A DNA stretch of 64,000 nucleotides from Polynucleobacter necessarius. Lineage in GTDB: Bacteria; Pseudomonadota; Gammaproteobacteria; Burkholderiales; Burkholderiaceae. Positions 8,780-16,918 of the stretch are shown one piece after another. Numbering within the stretch: the stretch's first letter is position 1; each line of letters opens with the position of its first letter. The stretch is from assembly GCF_900096765.1 (NCBI RefSeq), contig NZ_LT615228.1, positions 254,669 through 318,668 of the forward strand, in the 5' to 3' direction. Below the pieces are notes generated by a model. The model was not told where the DNA came from. It saw nothing but the letters and a program-made list of their open reading frames with translations, and searched no databases. The translations under genes were made by a program, and so were the position numbers.

Positions 8780-9061
8780 TTGGCATTTTGCGTTTTAGGA
8801 TCTGCTTCTGTTTATGCGACTCTGCCACCCTTAAGTCCTGAGGCACAAGCTGCCGCAGACTTAGCCAAAGCTAAAACAGCCTACGGTGATAAGGTTTCAG
8901 CTTATCAATTGTGTCAAGCGCAAAATCGCGTAGCTGATCGCTTTAGGGTTGCGGGAACACCTGCACCAGCGGCTTGTGTTGCACCACCACCATTTGTGCC
9001 GCCAGTAGCTGCTGCCGCAGCTCCAGCGCCAGCTCCAACTGTGGCGCCGGCTGCAAAGTAA
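8780..9061 (+). CDS. Small exported protein ending the formate dehydrogenase operon, frameshifted start
   Basis: The mature part (TLPPLSPEAQAAADLAKAKT, QLCQAQNRVADRF, then a Pro/Ala tail) is open from a TTG at 8780. The evident start is ATG 8763, which reads six A after ATG and stops after 11 codons. One more A would give MKKIIALAFCVLGSASVYA, a textbook signal peptide running into the mature protein. So one A appears to be missing from a homopolymer. The family is unknown to me. It lies 10 bases after the cytochrome gene and may be a periplasmic accessory factor. Confidence 0.65.
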   Translation: MAFCVLGSASVYATLPPLSPEAQAAADLAKAKTAYGDKVSAYQLCQAQNRVADRFRVAGTPAPAACVAPPPFVPPVAAAAAPAPAPTVAPAAK

Positions 9062-9769
9062 CTAATCGGCCAGCAATTCCTGTTGGAGATAGCGTTTAGC
9101 AGCTGAAGTTTGTGGATTTGAAAAGAAGGGGCCTGCAGGTCCCTTTTCTTTTATCTCACCTTGATCAATAAAGATAATGTATTGAGCGAGTCTTTGAACT
9201 TGCCCTAGCTGATGTGAGGAAAAAATAAGTTCTGATCCATGGTCGGTAAATCCTCGCATGATTTGTTCAACTTGCTCAGTAGCATGAGGATCTAAATTGG
9301 CCATCGGTTCATCCAGTAAAACTAAATTAGGCTTTAGTAAGAGGGCTCTAGCCAAGCATAGTTTTTGTCGCTCCCCAGCAGAGAGTTTATGCGCTGGACT
9401 ATTGGCTAGATGGTCTAGTCCAACGGTTGAAAGCACGCGATCGACCTCTTGGTTGGTAATGGAGGGGTCAACATCCTTGATAAGGTCAATATTAGCCCTT
9501 ACTGAAGCTTTGATCATTGGTGTGTGATGCAAAACTAACACTGTTTTATTTGCAAACGAATAATGAATGCTTCCAGTATCGGGCTCAATGAGACCATCTA
9601 TCACTTTGAGAAGAGTTGTTTTGCCAGCACCATTGGGGCCAATCAGAGCGATTCGGCGATCAGCGGGAATAATGGCATGCGGTATGTTGAGAATGGTTCG
9701 TCCATTGCTTATGATTCTGATATTTTTAAGCTCAATCGACTTACTAAATTGTTCCGGTAAGTTAACCAT
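9062..9769 (-). CDS. tupC: Tungstate-type ABC transporter ATP-binding protein
   Basis: A cytoplasmic ABC ATPase of about 235 residues. It has Walker A GPNGAGKTTLL, the signature LSAGERQKLCLARALLL, Walker B LVLLDEP and a switch His in FSSHQLG. I prefer ATG 9769 (MVNLPEQF), which overlaps the permease stop by 8 bases, over the upstream in-frame extension. The size and the pairing with a single short permease fit the TupBC/WtpBC-type tungstate importers. No receptor gene lies here; two candidate receptors lie at 53.7-55.4 kb. It converges on the formate dehydrogenase operon. Confidence 0.8.
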   Translation of the reverse strand: MVNLPEQFSKSIELKNIRIISNGRTILNIPHAIIPADRRIALIGPNGAGKTTLLKVIDGLIEPDTGSIHYSFANKTVLVLHHTPMIKASVRANIDLIKDVDPSITNQEVDRVLSTVGLDHLANSPAHKLSAGERQKLCLARALLLKPNLVLLDEPMANLDPHATEQVEQIMRGFTDHGSELIFSSHQLGQVQRLAQYIIFIDQGEIKEKGPAGPFFSNPQTSAAKRYLQQELLAD

Positions 9770-10457
9770 AGCGTCGCTCCGCAACTTGGCGAACGCCAAT
9801 CGTAAATAAATTCGCAATTAGCACGATTCCTAGCAAGACAATTCCAAGTGCGAGAGCTAGCGGAAGATCGCCCTTGCTGGTTTCTAATGCAATTGCTGTG
9901 GTCATGGTTCTGGTCGAGTGATCGATATTGCCACCCACAATCATTACCGCTCCAACTTCTGAGATGGCGCGGGCAAAGCCCGCCAGGATTGCAATGATGA
10001 GTGAAAAGCGGCAGTCCCAAATCAGCCATTTATAGCGAGCAAACGATGGTAGACGCAGACTCAAAAAAGAGTCACGATGGATCTTCCATGCGTCTTCAAG
10101 AATTTGACGGCTTAGCGCAGCAATTAAGGGGGTTGTCAGCAGTGTTTGAGCTATGATCATGCCCTTAACCGTAAAAAGCCATCCCCAGGCTCCGAGAGGT
10201 CCTGAGCGAGACAGAAGTAGATATACGATTACCCCAACAATCACTGTCGGCACCCCCATCAGGGTGTTGAGGATCACAATGATGGCCTTCTTGCCCTTAA
10301 AAGTCTCTGTTGCTAATAAGGCACCTATTGGCAACCCCAATAGCACCCCCAAACCCAGAGCTGTCAGGCTAACCTTAAGCGAGACCAAAACAATGCCGAT
10401 AACACCCCCATTTAGGTGTAAAAGTAGGTTGATGGCATCTTGAATGGCTATGAACAT
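9762..10457 (-). CDS. tupB: Tungstate-type ABC transporter permease
   Basis: A 231-residue inner-membrane permease with about five or six spans. The cytoplasmic loop has the EAA-type segment ISEVGAVMIVGGNIDHSTRT, close to the TupB family pattern (AREFARAISEVGA), and FKGKKAIIVILNTLMGVPTV is also typical. It forms the channel for TupC. Its substrate is inferred from this similarity and from its place next to a W/Mo-dependent formate dehydrogenase. Molybdate cannot be excluded. The frame is intact. Confidence 0.8.
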   Translation of the reverse strand: MFIAIQDAINLLLHLNGGVIGIVLVSLKVSLTALGLGVLLGLPIGALLATETFKGKKAIIVILNTLMGVPTVIVGVIVYLLLSRSGPLGAWGWLFTVKGMIIAQTLLTTPLIAALSRQILEDAWKIHRDSFLSLRLPSFARYKWLIWDCRFSLIIAILAGFARAISEVGAVMIVGGNIDHSTRTMTTAIALETSKGDLPLALALGIVLLGIVLIANLFTIGVRQVAERRYG

Positions 10458-10524
10458 GCGCTTGATTCTATCAAGGGAGTGGCAAAATGTACTTAATGCG
10501 AGTGATTTACTTATTTACTGACCT

Positions 10525-10725
10525 ATGGCTGAGGTAGTCTGTTTGTGCAACGAGGTTTTTGATGTTGACCTACGTGAGTACCTAGATACCCATCTCATCA
10601 ACTCCATTGATGAGTTGCGGGAGCAGGCCTCTATCTGCAATAAGTGTATGCAGTGTCAAGATCTCGTTGAGAGCGAAATTTATTTGGCAAGAGTTCGACG
10701 CCAGCGTGCTGCGGGGCAGATTTAA
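10525..10725 (+). CDS. Bfd-like (2Fe-2S)-binding protein
   Basis: A 66-residue protein with the four Cys pattern of the BFD-like 2Fe-2S domain: CLC at residues 6-8 and CNKCMQC at about 38-44, giving C-x-C and C-x2-C ligands. Related proteins (bacterioferritin-associated ferredoxin) give electrons for iron release from ferritin, but no bacterioferritin gene is in the window. The stop overlaps the ATG of the next gene (TAATG). Confidence 0.8.
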   Translation: MAEVVCLCNEVFDVDLREYLDTHLINSIDELREQASICNKCMQCQDLVESEIYLARVRRQRAAGQI

Positions 10726-11476
10726 TGAGCTCTAGCAGAGGCACACGCTTTACTGTAATGAGCATGAATGTCCATAAGGGTTTATCTCCTTTGCATCGAC
10801 ACGTCACCATTCATCAGTTGCGCCAGAGAATGCGCAGCCATCATCCTGACCTGCTTTTTTGCAAGAGTTACAGCAAGAGCATCGAGGTAGAGTGCGCCGC
10901 TTTAGTCAATGGCCGCTAACAGAATTAACTCATTACTTATCTGAAGATTTTTGGCGCGATTGGCATTATGGAAAAAATGCAGAATATCCCGATGGACATC
11001 ACGGTAACGCCATTCTTTCAAAACACCCCTTAAGTAAGGGGAATAATTACGATATTTCTGCCTACCGTTTTGAAAAGCGTGGTTTATTGCACAGTATGAT
11101 TCAGTTGGGTGATGCGAGCCGATTAATTCATTGTTTTTGTGTTCATCTAGCTCTGTTTGAGCGAGGTAGAGAGCGTCAGTTAATTGAAATTATTCGCCAT
11201 ATTGAAGAACTAGCTGGAGCTGCTCCAACCATAGTTGCGGGCGACTTTAATGATTGGCGAAATCGAGTTGGCGAACCGATGCGTGAAGCAGGTTTTAATG
11301 AAGTTTTCGAGATGTTGACTGGGTCACCCGCGAAAACTTTTCCAAGTATTAAGCCAATGCTGGCTATGGATCGCATTTATGTTCGTGGACTCAAAATTCA
11401 TTCTGCAGAAATTTTGTATGAATGGCTAAAACTATCTGATCATCTCGGTATAACCGCACAATTGGAACTCGAATGA
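10725..11476 (+). pseudogene. Endonuclease/exonuclease/phosphatase family protein, one frameshift
   Basis: The first frame gives FTVMSMNVHKGLSPLHRH and HHPDLLFC and then drifts to a stop at 10919. The other frame, from about 10858, continues with LQELQQEHRGRVRRFSQWP, then DGHHGNAILSKHPL, the catalytic VAGDFNDWR and the final SDHLG. These are the Asn, Asp and His signatures of the EEP (DNase I-like) fold. Adding one T to the run of six T at 10855-10860 restores HHPDLLFLQELQQEH. A protein of about 250 residues is expected. In related genomes this family often precedes a cardiolipin-synthase-like gene, as here. Confidence 0.85.
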
Positions 11477-11519
11477 ATGACTTGCTCAGTTTTTTCTGAA
11501 ATCTAGCTTAGATATCAAT

Positions 11520-12950
11520 TTGAATTGGCTAATACCAATTCATTTTTTGCTAGTCACTATTTTTATCGCAGTCATCATTTCAGTCAGAAGGCCAGTGGGG
11601 GTGGCATTTGCCTGGATATTTATTGTGATGACCTTCCCCTTGCTAGGAATAAGTCTATATATTTTGATTGGTGAACGCCCAGTAGGTCGTGGCTTGACTC
11701 GCAAGATCAAGCGGATGGATCGCGAATACGCAAAAATTACTGAAGCCTTGCGCCAGCAATATGCACCGGAGAGGCTCAAGCTACCCTCGGAAGCTAGAGC
11801 GCTAAGTCTTCTCGCAGAGTCTAAAAACGGCACTCCAGTTGTATCTGGAAACAAGATCAAGCTATATACGAACTCTTTGGAAATCCTGCAACTATTTATC
11901 GATGAAATTAATCAGGCTAAGGAAAGCCTTCATATGGAGTTTTATATTTGGGCTCTTGGTGGAGATGCTGATCGCGTTGGAGAAGCGGTGATTGCTGCTT
12001 CAAAGCGCGGCGTTAAGTGCCGTGTATTGTTGGACTCCTTGGGCAGTAAGAGCTGGTTTAAATCCCATTGGCCTGCACGTTTTCGCAGGGCTGGTATTGA
12101 GGTAACCGAGGCATTGCCTATTCAGGTAGGACGATTCCAGTTTAGACGTGCAGACTTACGTCTTCATCGCAAAATCTTCGTGGTTGATGGGTCCGTTGTT
12201 TGGACGGGCAGTATGAATCTGGTTGACCCAAGAACTTTTAAACAAGACTCAGGGGTGGGTGAGTGGGTTGATGCAATGGTACGTGTTGAAGGGCCAGTAG
12301 CGGCCCAATTTGAGCTTACCTTTTCATTTGATTGGAGTGTTGATAATCCAAAAATTACTCACTTCAATGATCGCAGACCACCCATTGCGCCATATGAGGG
12401 TGCTGCTATTGCCCAGGAGCTTGCTTCAGGCCCAGTGTATCGGGATGACATTTTGTATCAGGTCATCCTGTCAGCAATTATTGACGCACGTGAGGAGTTG
12501 ACAATTACAACCCCTTACTTTGGGCCTGATGATGGTCTGTTGCAGGCTTTGATGGCTTCTGCAAGACGTGGTGTTAAGGTGACGCTGATTGTTCCTAAGC
12601 TCAACGATTCAACTCTGGTAGCCTGGAGCAGTAAAAGCTATTACCAAGACCTGATGAACTCTGGCGTGAGGATTGCCGAGTTTCATGGCGGCTTATTGCA
12701 TACCAAGAGCTTATTGATTGATCGCCGAATTGCAATTTTTGGCTCAGTCAATTTTGATCAACGTAGCTTACGTTTAAATTTCGAAATCAGCCTAATTGTC
12801 TACAACGATGAGTTTTGCTCAAGATTACAGATCTTGATTCAGTCTTATTTGGATCAGTCGGAGTATGTTGATCCACTCGCTTGGGCTAAGCGGCCCGCAT
12901 GGCAACGTTATTTAGAGAACGCAGCTCACCTCACTTCACCGCTTCTTTAG
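11520..12950 (+). CDS. Phospholipase D / cardiolipin synthase family protein
   Basis: A membrane-bound PLD enzyme that links phospholipid head groups to make cardiolipin or a related lipid. There are two N-terminal spans (to about residue 45), then two HKD motifs: LRLHRKIFVVDGSVVWTGSMN and LLHTKSLLIDRRIAIFGSVNFD. The 5' end is damaged. ATG 11473, overlapping the previous gene, reads MNDLLSFF and stops. One more T in the six-T run at 11490-11495 would connect it to LKSSLDINLNWLIPIHFLL. As read, translation would need the weak TTG at 11520. The catalytic part is intact. Confidence 0.85.
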   Translation: MNWLIPIHFLLVTIFIAVIISVRRPVGVAFAWIFIVMTFPLLGISLYILIGERPVGRGLTRKIKRMDREYAKITEALRQQYAPERLKLPSEARALSLLAESKNGTPVVSGNKIKLYTNSLEILQLFIDEINQAKESLHMEFYIWALGGDADRVGEAVIAASKRGVKCRVLLDSLGSKSWFKSHWPARFRRAGIEVTEALPIQVGRFQFRRADLRLHRKIFVVDGSVVWTGSMNLVDPRTFKQDSGVGEWVDAMVRVEGPVAAQFELTFSFDWSVDNPKITHFNDRRPPIAPYEGAAIAQELASGPVYRDDILYQVILSAIIDAREELTITTPYFGPDDGLLQALMASARRGVKVTLIVPKLNDSTLVAWSSKSYYQDLMNSGVRIAEFHGGLLHTKSLLIDRRIAIFGSVNFDQRSLRLNFEISLIVYNDEFCSRLQILIQSYLDQSEYVDPLAWAKRPAWQRYLENAAHLTSPLL

Positions 12951-14131
12951 ATCGTGCTGTCAGCCCGCATTTGAGCGATCTGCTCTGGTGAGATTCCAAG
13001 CTCGCGTAAGATTGCCTCAGTATGTTGACCTACGGCAGGGATGGCATCCATGCGGTAATCAAAACTATCGTTTTGGCCTGGAGGCAAAAGAGCCGGGACG
13101 CTTCCTGCGGGAGTATCCACTTGTATCCAACGCTTGCGGGCTTTGAGTTGGGCATGCTCCCACAAGCCCTTCATATCATTTAATCGTGCATTTGCTATTT
13201 GGGCATTCTCTAGTCGTGCAATTAATTGATCGATTGTCAGCGTCTTAAAGCATTGATCAATGATTGCCAAGAGTTCAGTGCGATTTTCATTGCGCTTGAA
13301 GTTCTTATCAAATCGCTCATCTTGAGATAGGGTAGTATTTTCGAGAACCACATCACAAAACTGCACCCATTCACACTCATTTTGTAAGCCCAGCATGACG
13401 GTACCTCCGTCGCCCGCTTTAAATGGGCCGTAGGGGTAGATGGTTGCGTGTGACGCACCGTTGCGAGGAGGAGGCTCTGCACCATCATAGGCGTAATACA
13501 TTGGAAAGCTCATCCACTCACTGAGGGATTCAAGCATCGATACATCGATGACAGAGCCTTTACCAGTTTTTCCTCTTTGCAAGAGTGCGGCCAAGATATT
13601 GGTATAGGCATACATGCCTGCTGCAATATCAGCAATTGAATTGCCTGCTTTGCTGGGTGTTTCTTTTGTTCCGGTGACAGATAAAAATCCTGCCTCACTT
13701 TGAATTAATAAATCATAGGCCTTTTTGTCTCGGTAGGGACCGTCATTTCCGTACCCTGAGATGTCGCACAAAATGAGGCCCGGATTTTCTGGTTGAAGTA
13801 GCTCCGCAGTCAATCCCATGCGCGCTGCAGCTCCAGGAGCGAGATTTTGAACAAGTACATCTGCAGTTTTAAGTAATGTTTTAAGGGCTTCCAACGCTGC
13901 TGGTTGTTTTAAGTCGAGAGTCAAACTCTCCTTGGAGCGATTGACCCAAACAAAGTGAGACGATAGACCTTTTACTTGTTTGTCATAGGCTCTAGCGAAG
14001 TCACCGCTTCCTGGGCGCTCAACCTTGATGACTCGCGCGCCAAGATCGGCTAATTGGCGAGTGCAAAAAGGAGCTGCAATAGCATGCTCAAGTGATACTA
14101 CAGTAATGCCATCAAGTGGACGGATGCTCAT
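12947..14131 (-). CDS. CaiB/BaiF-type (class III) CoA transferase
   Basis: A 394-residue cytoplasmic enzyme that moves CoA between carboxylic acids. The N-terminus PLDGITVVSLEHAIAAPFCT and DLGARVIKVERPGSGDFAR is diagnostic of the family, as are FVWVNRSKESLTLDLKQP and DLLIQSEAGFLSVTGT; the Asp of the last segment is the usual catalytic residue. The gene is full length. It lies just upstream of a broken acyl-CoA dehydrogenase on the same strand, suggesting a small acyl-CoA catabolic operon. The substrate cannot be named. Confidence 0.85.
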   Translation of the reverse strand: MSIRPLDGITVVSLEHAIAAPFCTRQLADLGARVIKVERPGSGDFARAYDKQVKGLSSHFVWVNRSKESLTLDLKQPAALEALKTLLKTADVLVQNLAPGAAARMGLTAELLQPENPGLILCDISGYGNDGPYRDKKAYDLLIQSEAGFLSVTGTKETPSKAGNSIADIAAGMYAYTNILAALLQRGKTGKGSVIDVSMLESLSEWMSFPMYYAYDGAEPPPRNGASHATIYPYGPFKAGDGGTVMLGLQNECEWVQFCDVVLENTTLSQDERFDKNFKRNENRTELLAIIDQCFKTLTIDQLIARLENAQIANARLNDMKGLWEHAQLKARKRWIQVDTPAGSVPALLPPGQNDSFDYRMDAIPAVGQHTEAILRELGISPEQIAQMRADSTI

Positions 14132-14145
14132 ATATTGATCTCAAC

Positions 14146-15312
14146 CTAAAAGGATCTTGGCAGACCAAGAATATGCTCGGCTACATAGGAGTAGATAAGA
14201 TTGGTTGAAATGGGCGCTACTTGATATAGGCGCGTCTCCCTGAACTTACGCTCAACATCGTACTCGTTAGCAACCAAATCCCCCGTGTGTTTGAAGACAA
14301 ACGTTAGCTGCCTCCCAAGAAGCTTTAGCGGCTAAGTACTTGGCTATATTTGCTTCAGGGCCGCAGGGTTGATGGTGATCAAATAATTCACAGGCTTTAA
14401 AGCGCATCAAATTAGCGGCTTCAGTTTCGATATAACTATCGGCAATTGGAAATTGAATACCTTGGTTTTTTCCGATCGGGCGATCAAATACAACGCGATC
14501 GTTGGCATAGCGTCTGGCACGATCAATGAACCAGTAGGCATTGCCAATACATTCGGCGGCAATCAAGACGCGTTCAGCATTTAAACCATCGAGAATATAT
14601 TTAAACCCTTGACCTTCGGTGTCTATCAGATTTTCTGCTGGAATTTCTAAGTTATCAAAAAAGACTTCATTCGTTTCATGATTCACCATATTGGCAATTG
14701 GACGAACTTCCATGCCCTTGCCAATCGCATCAGCAAGATTGACGATGAATATCGACATGCCTTCAGATTTGCGCTGCACTTCAGTGATTGGAGTTGTGCG
14801 TGCTAACAAAATCATTAGATCCGAATGCTGGATGCGCGAGATCCAAACCTTTTGACCGTTAACGATGCCTTATCTCCCTTTTTAACAGCGGTAGTCTTGA
14901 GTTTGGTGGTATCTGTACCTGTTGTAGGTTCGGTAACCGCCATACTTTGAAGGCGTAACTCACCAGTAGCAATCTTGGGAAGGTACATTTTTTTCTGGGC
15001 TTCAGAACCATGACGTAGAAGGGTGCTCATGTTGTACATCTGGCCATGGCATGACCCTGAGTTTCCGCCGGAAAAATTAATTTCCTCCATGATGACCGAA
15101 GCCTCGGCCAATCCTAGTCCTGAGCCACCATATTCCTCTGGAATTAATGCGGCTAACCAGCCCGCTTCCGTCATGGCTTTCACAAAGGCTTCTGGATAGT
15201 CACGTTCATGATCAATTTTTTGCCAATAGGTTGAGTCATAATTACTGCAAAGATCGCGCAAAGCCTCCCGCATATCTTGGAATTGATCGGGCTTGGGGAT
15301 AGGGTGATTCAT
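14146..15312 (-). pseudogene. Acyl-CoA dehydrogenase, two frameshifts
   Basis: The N-terminal part (DLCSNYDSTYWQKIDHERDY, LIPEEYGGSGLGLAEASVIM, MAVTEPTTGTDTTKLK) runs to about 14870, where one missing base shifts the frame. Position 14863 onward should read IVNGQKVWISRIQHSDLMIL. The middle then continues to QTHGGFG, where a second indel at about 14268-14272 causes a stop. The remaining C-terminus (ANEYDVERKFRETRLYQVAP, ILGLPRSF) is present in another frame down to 14146. Together they give a normal flavoprotein dehydrogenase of about 388 residues. As read, no complete enzyme would be made. Confidence 0.88.
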
Positions 15313-15424
15313 GGGTGTCTCTATAGTTGAAATATGTGGCTACTTGCTGCCTAGACCCATTAGTTTAAGCAAGAAATGAAATTCTTGGGGATTATCAAAA
15401 ACAGGGCAAAATAGATCTAATTCG

Positions 15425-15514
15425 ATGAAAAATCTGATCAAAACCACTCAATACGGGCTGAACAACTTGCAGCAAAAATATGGTCAACCACTGGTAAATG
15501 GAGCGGGTGCTTAG
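15425..15514 (+). CDS. Possible 29-codon upstream reading frame coupled to the YqaA-like gene
   Basis: ATG 15425 opens 29 codons (MKNLIKTTQYGLNNLQQ...) ending in TAG, which overlaps the likely GTG start of the next gene (TAGTG at 15512-15516). Such an overlap suggests translational coupling. The ribosome-binding site is weak, the peptide matches nothing I know, and a frame this short could be chance. The rest of the 200-base gap before it shows only A/T-rich promoter-like sequence. Confidence 0.3.
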   Translation: MKNLIKTTQYGLNNLQQKYGQPLVNGAGA

Positions 15515-15538
15515 TGGAGCACACATTGGTACATTTTT

Positions 15539-16018
15539 TTGATTGGTTTGGCTTGCCTTCGGGTAGGATTGCCGGCGGTATTTATCAGCGCCTTTGTTTC
15601 GGCAACCTTGCTACCGATTGGTTCTGAACCAATTCTATTTGGATATATTTCTTTAAACCCTCATCTCTATTGGGTCGCCATTGTGGTGGCAACTGTTGGT
15701 AATACATTGGGCGGAATGCTTGATTGGTGGCTTGGGCTGATTGCTCGTAATAGCATGAAGTCTGTAGGAGAGCCAAAAGATGCTCGCCTTAAGAATTGGC
15801 TAGAAAAATGGGGTCCTAAAATTCTGCTACTTTCTTGGTTGCCTGGATTTGGCGATCCTTTGTGTTTAGCCGCGGGTTGGCTGAAGCTGGATTGGCGTCA
15901 TTGTCTTATTTATATGTTTATAGGCAAGCTCTTTCGCTACCTCACGCTCACCTGGTTATTGACGTTAGTCCCGGATAGTTTCTGGCACCAATTGGGTCAC
16001 TGGCTTCATTTAATCTAA
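15539..16018 (+). CDS. YqaA-like membrane protein (SNARE-associated/DedA superfamily), frameshifted start
   Basis: A polytopic inner-membrane protein with LPAVFISAFVSATLLPIGSE near the start and GNTLGGMLDWWLGLIAR in the middle. The second half has GPKILLLSWLPGFGDPLCLA, the pattern of YqaA-type DedA-related proteins. GTG 15514 reads VEHTLVHFFDWFGLPS in another frame, and deleting one G from the GGG at 15561-15563 joins it to VGLPAVFISAF. The real gene is therefore probably 15514-16018, about 167 residues, with a one-base insertion. The transported or scrambled lipid is unknown. Confidence 0.75.
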   Translation: MIGLACLRVGLPAVFISAFVSATLLPIGSEPILFGYISLNPHLYWVAIVVATVGNTLGGMLDWWLGLIARNSMKSVGEPKDARLKNWLEKWGPKILLLSWLPGFGDPLCLAAGWLKLDWRHCLIYMFIGKLFRYLTLTWLLTLVPDSFWHQLGHWLHLI

Positions 16019-16066
16019 ACCCTGGCGTTGTATTCTATGTCTTTCCCTTATTAACTTTTCGAGAAA

Positions 16067-16849
16067 ATGGATATGTCTTCTTTACAATGTAAAACTGCAC
16101 TCGTTACGGGCTCTACTAGCGGTATTGGATTGGGTATGGCAATTGCATTAGCAAAGCAGGGCGCCAATATTATGGTTAATGGTTTTGGTGAGAAGGATGA
16201 GGCGCTTGCAAAAATTAAAGCTTGCGGTGTTGAGGTGGATTACCACGGCGCCGATATGAGCAAACCTGCTGAGATTGAAGACCTTATTAAGCAGACTGAG
16301 AAACGTTTTGGCGCGCTCGATATTTTGGTGAACAATGCTGGCATTCAATACACGGCCAATATTGAGGATTTCCCAACGGATAAGTGGGATGCGATTATTG
16401 CAATCAATTTAAGCTCTGCATTTCATACAACGCACCACGCTTTGCCTGGAATGAAGAAACGCAATTGGGGTCGCATTATTAATATTGCTTCAGTGCATGG
16501 ATTGGTTGCATCCACGCAAAAAGCAGCTTATGTTGCCGCAAAGCATGGCATCGTTGGCCTCACTAAAGTGACCGCCCTTGAAAATGCTCTTACTGGCATT
16601 ACTTGTAACGCTATCTGCCCAGGCTGGGTGTTAACTCCCTTGGTGCAAAAACAAGTTGATGCGCGAGCTGAGCGTGAAGGCATTTCAAACGAGGCTGCAA
16701 AGACTGCATTGGTCTCTGAGAAGCAGCCATCTGGAGAGTTCGTTTCTCCAGAGCAACTAGCTGCTTTGGCAGTGTTCCTCTGTAGTCCTGATGCCTCTGA
16801 GGTTCGCGGAGTTGCCTGGAATATGGATGGCGGCTGGACTGCTCAGTAA
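16067..16849 (+). CDS. 3-hydroxybutyrate dehydrogenase
   Basis: A 260-residue short-chain dehydrogenase that interconverts D-3-hydroxybutyrate and acetoacetate with NAD. It shows the Rossmann motif TGSTSGIGLG, NNAGIQY, the catalytic Ser in NIASVHGLVAS, and the Tyr/Lys pair in AAYVAAKHG. The conserved ICPGWVLTPLVQKQ segment and the closing GVAWNMDGGWTAQ are typical of the hydroxybutyrate branch. ATG 16067 or ATG 16073 could be the start. It fits polyhydroxybutyrate turnover, together with the phasin-like gene at 40 kb. Confidence 0.88.
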   Translation: MDMSSLQCKTALVTGSTSGIGLGMAIALAKQGANIMVNGFGEKDEALAKIKACGVEVDYHGADMSKPAEIEDLIKQTEKRFGALDILVNNAGIQYTANIEDFPTDKWDAIIAINLSSAFHTTHHALPGMKKRNWGRIINIASVHGLVASTQKAAYVAAKHGIVGLTKVTALENALTGITCNAICPGWVLTPLVQKQVDARAEREGISNEAAKTALVSEKQPSGEFVSPEQLAALAVFLCSPDASEVRGVAWNMDGGWTAQ

Positions 16850-16857
16850 ATTAAAAA

Positions 16858-16874
16858 GCCGCTATTAAAGCGGC
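16858..16874 (-). terminator. Probable terminator of the Bug receptor gene
   Basis: GCCGCT and AGCGGC form a 6-bp stem around ATTAA. On the minus strand it is followed by a short U run (five T). Confidence 0.5.
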
Positions 16875-16892
16875 ACCTGCTTTACAAAATAA

Positions 16893-16916
16893 CCGCTGAT
16901 GATTCCGCTGATGATT
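16893..16916. repeat. Perfect 12-bp tandem duplication
   Basis: CCGCTGATGATT occurs twice with no gap, 3 bases beyond the stop codon of the Bug receptor gene. Confidence 0.95.
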
Positions 16917-16918
16917 CA

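Noticed and set aside
10461..10475. CTTGATTCTATCAAG upstream of tupB as an FNR site
   Set aside because: The spacer between TTGAT and ATCAA is three bases; FNR/Anr sites need four.
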